Source: Candidatus Cloacimonadota bacterium | GTDB taxonomy: Bacteria; Cloacimonadota; Cloacimonadia; Cloacimonadales; TCS61 | DNA: 14,947 nt | Reading direction: 5' to 3' | Assembly: GCA_021108055.1 (NCBI GenBank) | Contig: JAIORR010000158.1 | Location: forward strand, 1-14,947 | Shown here: positions 7,551 through 14,048 of the stretch, piece by piece | Layout of the letters: the number at the start of each line of letters is the position of its first letter | Numbering within the stretch: the first letter of the stretch is position 1 | The notes under the pieces: model-generated | The model's input: the letters and a program-made list of their open reading frames with translations, nothing else | What the model was told of the DNA's origin: nothing | The model's database searches: none | Translations under genes and position numbers: made by a program

Positions 7551-8333
7551 TTAAAAAATTATTAACAAAATATATAATACAGGAGATGAGATAAGAAGAC
7601 TGTCGAATCTATCCAGCAATCCTCCATGACCGGGAAGTAGTGTCGAACTGTCTTTAATTCCGGCATCTCGTTTTATCATAGATTCAAAAAGGTCTCCAAA
7701 CTGTCCGAATATTCCGGCTGAAACTACCAGAGATAAAGTTTGGAACAGAGTGAGTTCGATGAAATATGCTATAATAAATGCTACAGCAAAAGAAGATAAT
7801 GTACCTGCAATAAAGCCTTCCAGTGTTTTCTTCGGACTGGCTTTGAATATTCCCCGATGCTTTCCAAAAAATCTTCCTGCAAAATAAGCACAGATATCTG
7901 TGATCCAGGTCAGGATTATTAAACTCATTATGAGAAATATTCCATTTTCCATAACCCGGATCCTGCAGATCGTAGATAAAAATACTGCTGTATAAATGAT
8001 CGAGAACATACTTGCAGATATCCTGCTGAAAGCTCCTTCCAATCTACCTTTGAAAAGATCGTTACCGGAAATAATAATGAAAATAATAAGAAACGAAACT
8101 AATATTTCATTCAGCCCATAATGAGCCGAAGCTATAAAAACCGGAATACTTAATGGAATAATTATTTTTGGAAGAAAGATTCCTTTCTTAAGAAGCATTT
8201 CTCGAATCTCGAACATTTGAACGAACACTACGATAGCAAAAAAAGAAGTAAGAACAAAGCCACCAGAATAGAATACGAGCAGAATTATCGGAATAAAAAC
8301 TATTGCGATCAATATTCTTTTAAATAATTCCAT
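7551..8333 (-). CDS. cdsA: Phosphatidate cytidylyltransferase (CDP-diacylglycerol synthase)
   Basis: This multi-helix membrane enzyme makes CDP-diacylglycerol from phosphatidic acid and CTP, the branch point for bacterial phospholipids. The family signature lies near the C terminus: SMIKRDAGIKDSS, then LLPGHGGLLDRFDSLL. Upstream is 'TDICAYFAGRFFGKHRG' followed by SPKKTLEG, also diagnostic. I start it at 8333 (260 residues, MELFKRILIA) because an AAAGGAA ribosome binding site lies a few bases upstream. A start at 8351 would add six residues but has no such site. It lies 40 bases after uppS, a pairing found in many bacteria, and 11 bases before the dehydratase gene. Confidence 0.94.
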   Translation of the reverse strand: MELFKRILIAIVFIPIILLVFYSGGFVLTSFFAIVVFVQMFEIREMLLKKGIFLPKIIIPLSIPVFIASAHYGLNEILVSFLIIFIIISGNDLFKGRLEGAFSRISASMFSIIYTAVFLSTICRIRVMENGIFLIMSLIILTWITDICAYFAGRFFGKHRGIFKASPKKTLEGFIAGTLSSFAVAFIIAYFIELTLFQTLSLVVSAGIFGQFGDLFESMIKRDAGIKDSSTLLPGHGGLLDRFDSLLISSPVLYILLIIF

Positions 8334-8373
8334 ATAATTTCCTTTATTCATTCACAGGTTCAAAGTTTCAAAA

Positions 8374-9108
8374 TCACCTTGCACCGAATCTTCTCTTTCT
8401 TTTCTGAAAGTCCAGAATAGCCTGAATGAATTCTTCACGACTAAAATCCGGCCACAGTGTTTTTGTAAACCATAATTCGGAATAAGCACTCTGCCAGATC
8501 AGGAAATTGGAAAGACGTTTTTCTCCACTTGTTCGGATTATCATGTCGGGATCGGGCATATTTGCGGTGTAAAGATAGTTTTTTAACATGTTTTCATCGA
8601 TCTTTTGATCTGCCATTTCCCCGGGTTTTATATCCTGCAAAATTTTATTGAAAGCTTCTAAAAGTTCTCGTCTGCCGCCGTAGTTCATTGCTACGTTCAG
8701 GTGCAATCCCGTGTTATTCCAACTTTTCTTACAATTCTGCAGAACTTTCTTGTTATATTGTTCGGATAGATCCTTCTCACTTCCCAGAAATCGGATATTC
8801 ACATTATTTTTTATAAGTTCATTGATCTCATTTATAAGTGAATCCATTATCAGTTTCAGCAGGTAATTCACCTCTGCTTTTGAACGAGTCCAATTCTCCG
8901 TGGAGAAAGCGTAGATCGTCAGGTATTCCAGTTTTGCTTCCACCGCCGTTTCCACGATTCTTCTAACAGCTTCCACACCTTTTTTGTGTCCAAAGACCCT
9001 TTTTGTTTTATGCAGTTTTGCCCAACGTCCATTTCCATCCATGATAATAGCGATATGTCGCGGCATTTGCGATTTATCCAGTTTTGCAATTAAATCTTTG
9101 TAATTCAT
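8374..9108 (-). CDS. uppS: Isoprenyl transferase (undecaprenyl diphosphate synthase)
   Basis: This 244-residue cis-prenyltransferase adds isopentenyl units to farnesyl diphosphate to form the C55 lipid carrier for peptidoglycan and surface polysaccharides. The catalytic aspartate is D24 in HIAIIMDGNGRWA. The conserved 'YAFSTENWTRS-x-x-EV' follows, then 'NVAMNYGGRRELLEA', and near the end 'PDMIIRTSGEKRLSNFLIW' and 'YSEL-x-F-x-x-x-LWPDF', all textbook. It starts 14 bases after the prfB stop with no clear ribosome binding site, which suggests translational coupling to prfB. cdsA follows 40 bases later. No dxr or rseP, the usual further neighbours, is present. Confidence 0.96.
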   Translation of the reverse strand: MNYKDLIAKLDKSQMPRHIAIIMDGNGRWAKLHKTKRVFGHKKGVEAVRRIVETAVEAKLEYLTIYAFSTENWTRSKAEVNYLLKLIMDSLINEINELIKNNVNIRFLGSEKDLSEQYNKKVLQNCKKSWNNTGLHLNVAMNYGGRRELLEAFNKILQDIKPGEMADQKIDENMLKNYLYTANMPDPDMIIRTSGEKRLSNFLIWQSAYSELWFTKTLWPDFSREEFIQAILDFQKRKRRFGAR

Positions 9109-9122
9109 TTTGATTCAACCAT

Positions 9123-10233
9123 TTATTTCTTCTTCTCTGCCATAAATTTAAGGTAGGCATTGATAAAATTATTTAAATCTCCATCCATAACTGCAGAAGT
9201 ATTGCCGGTCTCGAAATTTGTGCGATGATCTTTCACCATCTGGTAGGGATGAAAAACATAAGACCGTATCTGGTTTCCCCAGCCGATATCCGTTTTAGAA
9301 TTTTCAAGTTGCTTTCGTTCTTTTTCGCGTTCTTCTTCTCGCAATTGATACAAGCGTGATTTCAATATCTTCATGGCAACTTCTCGGTTGATGATCTGTG
9401 AACGCTCATTCTGGCATTGAACAACGATATTGGAGGGAAGATGAGTAATTCGAACAGCAGAATCGGTTGTGTTTACACCTTGCCCGCCTTTACCACTTGC
9501 CCTGTAAGTATCGATCCTAAGTTCCTTCTGGTCGATCTCAATATCTGCATCATCCTCGATAATGGGACATACGAAAACGGATGCAAATGAAGTCTGCCTT
9601 TTTCCCTGTGCATTGAATGGAGATATTCTAACCAACCTGTGGATTCCGGATTCCGCCTTTAAATAACCATAAGCATAATCGCCAAAAATTTCAACGGTTA
9701 CGCTTTTTAATCCTGCTTCATCTCCCGGCAGATAATCTACTATCTCTGCTTTGAAATTCGACTTCTCTGCCCAACGGAGATACATTCTCAAAAGCATTTC
9801 TGCCCAATCCTGAGATTCTGTTCCACCAGCTCCGGGATGAATAGTTAAGATCGCTCCGTTAAAATCGGTTTTACCATTTAATAAAAACTGAGTTTCAACA
9901 TCATCTATATAGGGTTTTCTCTCTTCGAGTTCACTTACAGCTTCAATTAGTAGATCATCACTGAAATGTTCTTCCAGCAGCATGATATATGTTTGCAGGT
10001 CTTCATCGATCTGTTGTATTTTTTTTTCTTTTTCCAGTTGAATACGAAGATTGTTGATCTCTCTTGTTACTTTTTGTGCTCTTTTTTGATCATTCCAGAA
10101 ATCAGGATTATTCATCTCTTTTTCGTTCTGTTTAATTTTCTGCTCGATTAAAGCAGTGTCAAAGTAACCTCCTGATATAAGAGATGCGATCTGTAATTTT
10201 CTGTACTTCTTTTTGAAAATCTATATATTCCAT
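9123..10233 (-). CDS. prfB: Peptide chain release factor 2, expressed through a programmed +1 frameshift
   Basis: RF2 ends translation at UGA and UAA. The gene begins at ATG 10233-10231, after an AGAGG site, and reads 24 codons to an in-frame TGA at 10161-10159. Skipping one base after CTT (10164-10162) puts the ribosome into the long frame ending at 9123, giving 369 residues. The fused sequence IRRLLDTALIEQKIKQNEKEM joins smoothly. The long frame alone would start at an internal ATG (10115) and lack about 40 N-terminal residues. Family features are the tripeptide SPF in LVRISPFNAQGKRQTSFASV, which reads the stop codon, and GGQ in SGKGGQGVNTTDS, which drives peptide release. Low RF2 increases shifting at the TGA, so the protein controls its own amount. 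uppS follows 14 bases later. Confidence 0.96.
10159..10173 (-). promoter_or_regulatory. prfB programmed +1 frameshift site
   Basis: On the minus strand the site reads AGGAGG TTA CTT TGA, followed by C. AGGAGG (10173-10168) is an internal Shine-Dalgarno element, CTT (10164-10162) is the slippery codon and TGA (10161-10159) the in-frame stop recognised by RF2. The spacing of one codon between the Shine-Dalgarno element and CTT is identical to the E. coli prfB site (AGGGGG TAT CTT TGA C). Confidence 0.97.
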
Positions 10234-10273
10234 TATATTTCCTCTTAATTTCAAGTTTCCTATTTCTAAAAAC

Positions 10274-10303
10274 AAAATATTTGAAGTGTAGTTATAAGAA
10301 CAA
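10274..10303 (-). promoter_or_regulatory. Possible promoter upstream of prfB
   Basis: Reading the minus strand in the 124-bp gap between dgt and prfB, TTGTTC (10303-10298) is separated by 18 bases from TATTTT (10279-10274). Both match the sigma-70 hexamers only in part, and the gap is very AT-rich, so such matches come easily. The case rests mostly on this being the largest gap in the minus-strand block. Confidence 0.25.
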
Positions 10304-10357
10304 GATTTTTTTGAATTTATTTTATTTTTTTATATATTAATGTATCTAAAGTCTTAA

Positions 10358-11518
10358 TCAGTAAAAACTTCCCGGCAGAAGGTATGTTTTTATTTCTTCA
10401 TTATAATACCGATCCGTCATAGTTGCAATGAAGTCTCTTGCTTTTTCGGAATTGGAAAATGACATCATGTACACTTCACTTTTTCTGTTCAGGAATTGTG
10501 TAAAGATTTTTGAATTATGGTTCTTCTTTTCTATATCCTGCATGTATTGCTCGAAAAGAATTTCCATGCTTTTATCGATTATCATTTGAGCTTTTTTCAC
10601 ATTTTCGTTTGTGTAGATATTTGAATAATTAAATTTCTTGAGCTTAAATAAGTAATGAGAAGTTTCCTCGTCGAATGCCACAAAATCTTTTTCAAAACTG
10701 TTTAATATTACGCATTTCACCAGTGTATCAATAATTTGACTATTTGTATTTCCCAGATATTCAGCGCAATCCTTCGGGATTTCTTCACGTTTCAGGATAT
10801 TCAGACGAATGGCATCTTCGATGTCTTGTCCAATATAAGCGATCGTATCGGAAATTCTTACAATGCACCCTTCCATAGTTGCAGGCATCCATTTGACGGC
10901 AACGCCATTTTTCTTCTGCTCGATATATTTTTTTATATCATCTTCGGTTTTATTTTTCTGAGGTTTTAAAATAGTATTGTGAACTTCTCCATCGTGGGAA
11001 ATTATTCCATCTCTCACCTGAAATGTAAGGTTCATTCCTTTTCCCTGGTGTGAGATATGATCGACTATATGCAGGCTTTGGATGTTATGGTGGAATTCAC
11101 CAATGTCATGTTTTATGCAGCTTTTGCTAAGTGAGACTTCACCATCATGTCCGAAAGGAGGATGACCAAGATCGTGTCCCAGGGCGATCGCTTCCACCAG
11201 TTCCAGATTCATTTTTAGCATCTTGCCGATCGTTCGGGAAATCTGAGAAACATAAGTTGTATGCAAACTACGGTTCGAGGTTTCTTCATCGAACATATTG
11301 GTGAACGAAAAAACCTGTGTTTTTCCCTGGTATCTTCGATAGGCACCACTGTGAAGAATGCGGTCTCTATCAACTGCAAATGCTGTTCTCATATAACAGT
11401 TATCTTCTTGTTCCAAACGAAATGCTTCCTCGTTCTTACAGGCAAACGGACTGTAATATTCGCTGGAATGTTCGATACTGTTTTTATATATTTTTTCCAG
11501 TTTAGTTTTATCCATCAT
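10358..11518 (-). CDS. dgt: dGTPase-like HD-domain deoxynucleoside triphosphate triphosphohydrolase
   Basis: This 386-residue HD-domain enzyme is of the family that hydrolyses dGTP or other dNTPs to the deoxynucleoside and triphosphate, controlling dNTP pools. The metal ligands are visible: H86 in NRSLHTTYVSQ, H115 and D116 in ALGHDLGHPPFGHDGE, and D224 in VRISDTIAYIGQD. The N-terminal 'FAVDRDRILHSGAYRRYQGKTQVF' is also a family signature. Which dNTP is preferred cannot be told from sequence. The first codons are ATG ATG, and the AGGGAG site is better spaced for the second (11515), so the protein may be one residue shorter. trmB ends 32 bases upstream, and the gap downstream before prfB is 124 bases. 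Confidence 0.92.
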   Translation of the reverse strand: MMDKTKLEKIYKNSIEHSSEYYSPFACKNEEAFRLEQEDNCYMRTAFAVDRDRILHSGAYRRYQGKTQVFSFTNMFDEETSNRSLHTTYVSQISRTIGKMLKMNLELVEAIALGHDLGHPPFGHDGEVSLSKSCIKHDIGEFHHNIQSLHIVDHISHQGKGMNLTFQVRDGIISHDGEVHNTILKPQKNKTEDDIKKYIEQKKNGVAVKWMPATMEGCIVRISDTIAYIGQDIEDAIRLNILKREEIPKDCAEYLGNTNSQIIDTLVKCVILNSFEKDFVAFDEETSHYLFKLKKFNYSNIYTNENVKKAQMIIDKSMEILFEQYMQDIEKKNHNSKIFTQFLNRKSEVYMMSFSNSEKARDFIATMTDRYYNEEIKTYLLPGSFY

Positions 11519-11550
11519 TACTCCCTGGCAAATCAGCCGATTCAGGTAAA

Positions 11551-12165
11551 TTAAATTTTCCTGTAATTCATGAAAAAAGGCTCGAAGCCTTCTTCTCTTT
11601 TCTTTTTTTCAAAGTGGGTCTCGATATGATCTTTATCTGGATTTTTCGTAAAACCTTCATTGTATTTTGAAATAAAATCTTTTCTATTATTAAATTTATA
11701 TATTATCCGTTTTCCATATTCTTCGTGGTCTGTTGCGATCTTAAGAATACCATCGGGCTGTAATATCTTGTATAATGCATCGATAAAAGTATTCTGAATG
11801 AGCCTGTTTTTGTGATGCTTTTTTTTTGGCCACGGGTCGGGATGAATAATGTAGATCATCCGGAACGATTCTTCTGGGAAGAATTCAATTATTTTTTCAT
11901 CTACATTCAATTGGAGCAATCTCACGTTCCTATGAACTTTTATATCAAGTTTCCTCAAAATAGTTTTTATTCTTTTTTCTTTTATTTCAATACCCAGAAA
12001 ATTCGTTTCAGGATTTCCGGAAGCTTTCTGAACAATGAATTCCCCACGTCCGCATCCGATTTCAAGATGAACAGGATTCCTGTTTCCAAAGATCTTTACG
12101 AGATCGAGTTTAAAATTCAATTCAACCTGGATTTCAAAAATATTTCGTTTCTCATCTATATCCAT
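11551..12165 (-). CDS. trmB: tRNA (guanine-N7-)-methyltransferase
   Basis: This 204-residue SAM-dependent enzyme makes m7G at position 46 in the variable loop of tRNA. The SAM-binding motif is LEIGCGRGEF (34-43), with GIEIKEKR (58-65) following. The family signature HPDPWPKKKHHKNRL (108-122) carries the catalytic Asp, and 'LKIATDHEEYG' (141-151) and a late 'T-x-(F/Y)-E-x-x-x-x-x-x-G' are typical. Length and order match the single-subunit bacterial TrmB. An AGGAA site lies just upstream of the ATG. This is the first gene of the long minus-strand block and is divergent from the endonuclease gene across 138 bases, so a promoter for the block is expected there. Confidence 0.95.
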   Translation of the reverse strand: MDIDEKRNIFEIQVELNFKLDLVKIFGNRNPVHLEIGCGRGEFIVQKASGNPETNFLGIEIKEKRIKTILRKLDIKVHRNVRLLQLNVDEKIIEFFPEESFRMIYIIHPDPWPKKKHHKNRLIQNTFIDALYKILQPDGILKIATDHEEYGKRIIYKFNNRKDFISKYNEGFTKNPDKDHIETHFEKKKREEGFEPFFMNYRKI

Positions 12166-12215
12166 TTTCGTTCCTGTTTTTTAGTCTTATTCAAAAAAAG
12201 AAGTACGGTTTTATG

Positions 12216-12221
12216 TGTCAA
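12216..12221 (-). promoter_or_regulatory. Possible -35 element of the trmB operon
   Basis: The minus strand carries a perfect TTGACA (12221-12216) about 50 bases before the trmB ATG. No good -10 hexamer lies at the standard distance; the sequence there is mostly T. Position at the head of the ten-gene block makes it the best candidate. Confidence 0.25.
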
Positions 12222-12257
12222 TAAATAGAGTGGATATGAACATCATCAGGAAAATCT

Positions 12258-12289
12258 TTGACAGATAAAATATTAAAAAAATAATTTTA
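12258..12289 (+). promoter_or_regulatory. Possible promoter of the endonuclease gene
   Basis: A perfect TTGACA (12258-12263) is followed 15 bases later by AATAAT (12279-12284). The same stretch also fits the Bacteroidetes-type arrangement: TTTG (12257-12260), 21 bases, then TAATTTTA (12282-12289) against TAnnTTTG. Either reading gives a very short leader before the ATG at 12304. Confidence 0.4.
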
Positions 12290-12303
12290 CCAGGAGATGA
12301 AAA

Positions 12304-13410
12304 ATGAGAAGAAATAATTACATCAGTTTTATAATAATTCTTTTATTGAATACCTATCTTTTTGCCCAGATCCCTTCCGGCTATTATGATGGAACGCAGG
12401 GCTTAAGCGGGGAAGAATTAAAATCTGCTTTGAACGATATTATCAGTGGTCATATAGAATATTCTTATGATGCTTTGAGAGATTATATCCTGCCGGATAC
12501 AGACGAAGACCCGGAAAACTCAAGCAATGTTATTTTGATATACACCGGCTGGTCGAGAGCAAAAGATGAATTCGGTGGAGGTGCATCGAACTGGAACAGA
12601 GAACATGTATGGGCTAAATCTCACGGTGATTTTGGAACTGCACCTCCGGAAGGAACCGATGCACATCACATCAGGGCTTGTGATACATCTGTTAATTCTG
12701 CCAGGGGAAACCTGGATTTTGATAATGGCGGAAATGAATATATAGATGGAGATGGAGCTACAGGATGCTTTCGTGACAGTGATTCATGGGAACCGAGAGA
12801 CGAAGCGAAGGGAGATATTGCCAGGATGATATTTTATATGGAAGTACGTTATCAAGGAGAAGGTGGAGAGCACGATCTGGAAATGGTCGATTATATTCCC
12901 TCATCACCCGATGGAGAGCCTTATCATGCTCTTAAATCAACACTTCTGCAATGGCATCAGCAAGACCCTGTGGATGACCCGGAAATTCAACGGAATGATA
13001 GAATTTATTCTTACCAGGAAAACCGCAATCCCTTCATCGACCATCCGGAATTTGTAGATATGATATGGAATCCGGTTTCAGCAGATGAGGATCAATTATC
13101 ATTTCATGATTATAAATTATCAAATCATCCAAATCCATTCAAATCGTTCACAACGATATATTTTAATATTTCTCGCAAAGACGCTGGGCTTCGTGGGACT
13201 ACGCCCGAGCAGGCAGAGATTGTTATCTATAATATCAAAGGACAGAAAATCAAAACGTTCCCTGTCATTCTGAGCGGAGTCGAAGGACAATCTTCAATCG
13301 TTTGGGATGGAACAGATCAAACAAACAAACCTGTTTCTGCCGGAATTTATTTCTACAAATTAAAAACGGGTAAAAGAGAAATTAGCAGGAAGATGCTGCT
13401 GCTGAAATAA
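12304..13410 (+). CDS. Secreted endonuclease I family nuclease with type IX-like C-terminal sorting domain
   Basis: This 368-residue protein has a signal peptide (about 1-21, ending LFAQ). The nuclease domain (about 26-250) opens with GYYDGTQGLSGEEL and carries the endonuclease I core NWNREHVWAKSHG (96-108), with H101 as likely catalytic histidine, then DAHHIR (119-124) and SARGNLDF (132-139). The family cuts DNA, often also RNA, with a divalent metal outside the cytoplasm. Residues about 274-368 form a sorting domain: NHPNPFKSFTTIYFN, IVIYNIKGQKIK, WDGTDQTNKPVSAGIYFYKLKTG and a KMLLLK end. Such domains direct proteins to the type IX secretion system. Two stretches look inserted into it: residues 291-303, encoding the hairpin repeat, and about 322-329 (ILSGVEGQ). 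A CAGGAGA site precedes the ATG. The likely role is DNA scavenging outside the cell. Confidence 0.92.
   Translation: MRRNNYISFIIILLLNTYLFAQIPSGYYDGTQGLSGEELKSALNDIISGHIEYSYDALRDYILPDTDEDPENSSNVILIYTGWSRAKDEFGGGASNWNREHVWAKSHGDFGTAPPEGTDAHHIRACDTSVNSARGNLDFDNGGNEYIDGDGATGCFRDSDSWEPRDEAKGDIARMIFYMEVRYQGEGGEHDLEMVDYIPSSPDGEPYHALKSTLLQWHQQDPVDDPEIQRNDRIYSYQENRNPFIDHPEFVDMIWNPVSADEDQLSFHDYKLSNHPNPFKSFTTIYFNISRKDAGLRGTTPEQAEIVIYNIKGQKIKTFPVILSGVEGQSSIVWDGTDQTNKPVSAGIYFYKLKTGKREISRKMLLLK
13183..13210. repeat. Small hairpin repeat, copy inside the endonuclease sorting domain
   Basis: Left arm 13183-13189, 13-base loop TTCGTGGGACTAC (13190-13202) and right arm 13203-13210 give 4 bp, a bulged G (13207) and 3 bp, the same layout as the copy at 1493-1520. 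Four of the seven pairs differ between the copies and all remain paired. In frame it encodes about AGLRGTTPE, between two strands of the sorting domain. Confidence 0.65.
13263..13289. repeat. Short hairpin-forming repeat-like sequence in the sorting domain
   Basis: The sequence begins TGTCATTCTGAGCGGAGTC and ends GAAGGACA. Its ends pair (TGTC with GACA, one A-G mismatch, then TTC with GAA) around an 11-base loop. I recognise this motif, usually written with CCTTCGACTCCGCTCAG on the other strand, as a common dispersed sequence in environmental bacterial genomes. It encodes the ILSGVEG stretch of the nuclease sorting domain, where family members normally have an unrelated short turn. Confidence 0.45.
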
Positions 13411-14048
13411 ATTTATTAAACTTGAGCTAAGTTATCCAGAATCTACCGGATGATCTTGACTTAAGTTGTTTCACACTAACGTAAATAGTATAAATATATC
13501 AAATAACAAATTTAATAGTTTTTTACAATAGCTTCAATAAACAGTTAAAACCGCTCGATCAAAGAGAGTGTGCTCTATTATCACCAGCTCAAGCAGGTGG
13601 TTAATGTAAAGAATGATCTTTTTAAAATATTTTCGGTGGTCACAAAAAAATAATTTTTTATTTGACATTATTTAATAATTTTTTCCAAATTGTCCACTGG
13701 AAGAAATGGTAAATAATGTTTATGTTAATATCGAAATACCAAGAAAATTAATAGCAAAATATCGCAAGTAAATTTATGAAAACATTGTAGAACTGAAACA
13801 ATTAGAATGTTGAAAAATTAAAATGTTAATATCGAAATTAAATCATTTTTCATTTACTATCTAAAAAGAGGATATTTATGGAATCGTGAATGTCGAAAGT
13901 TAGGGTGAATTATTTCCGCCGATATAAGAGAGAAAAGAAAACATCACAATCGAGCTTTTCATTTATTAAGGGTTGGATGTGAATAATTCAAAGAAAAAAT
14001 ATCAAGGAAATTGATATGTAAAAAAAGATTTTAAATTAGGAGGATTTT
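13411..14048. other. 638-bp stretch without a convincing gene
   Basis: Very AT-rich, with stops in all frames. It holds a 34-codon open stretch (13552-13653, no start codon); a 21-codon frame from ATG 13706 to TAA 13769-13771 (MVNNVYVNIEIPRKLIAKYRK) that continues 13 codons past the stop; and a 16-base direct repeat, ATGTTAATATCGAAAT, at 13722-13737 and 13823-13838. No clear terminator for the endonuclease gene was found. The last part is the leader of the subtilase gene and ends in a strong AGGAGG (14038-14043). The protein-like scraps may be remnants of decayed small genes. Confidence 0.5.

Noticed and set aside
8334..8351. Upstream ATG (8351) as the cdsA start
   Set aside because: It has no ribosome binding site, while the ATG at 8333 has AAAGGAA a few bases before it and begins at the conserved hydrophobic N terminus.
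10159..10161. In-frame TGA in prfB as a disabling mutation
   Set aside because: The internal AGGAGG, the CTT slippery codon and the C after TGA at the E. coli spacing show a programmed frameshift, and the +1 frame restores a normal RF2.
13421..13470. Imperfect hairpin after the endonuclease stop as its terminator
   Set aside because: The ATCC...GGAT stem is only 4-6 bp with a mismatch and no T tract follows.
13552..13653. 34-codon open stretch as a small gene
   Set aside because: It has no start codon or ribosome binding site and is preceded by a stop; only kept as a possible remnant.
13860..14048. Riboswitch in the protease leader
   Set aside because: I looked for cyclic-di-GMP, TPP and similar conserved cores and saw none; stems were weak and AT-rich.
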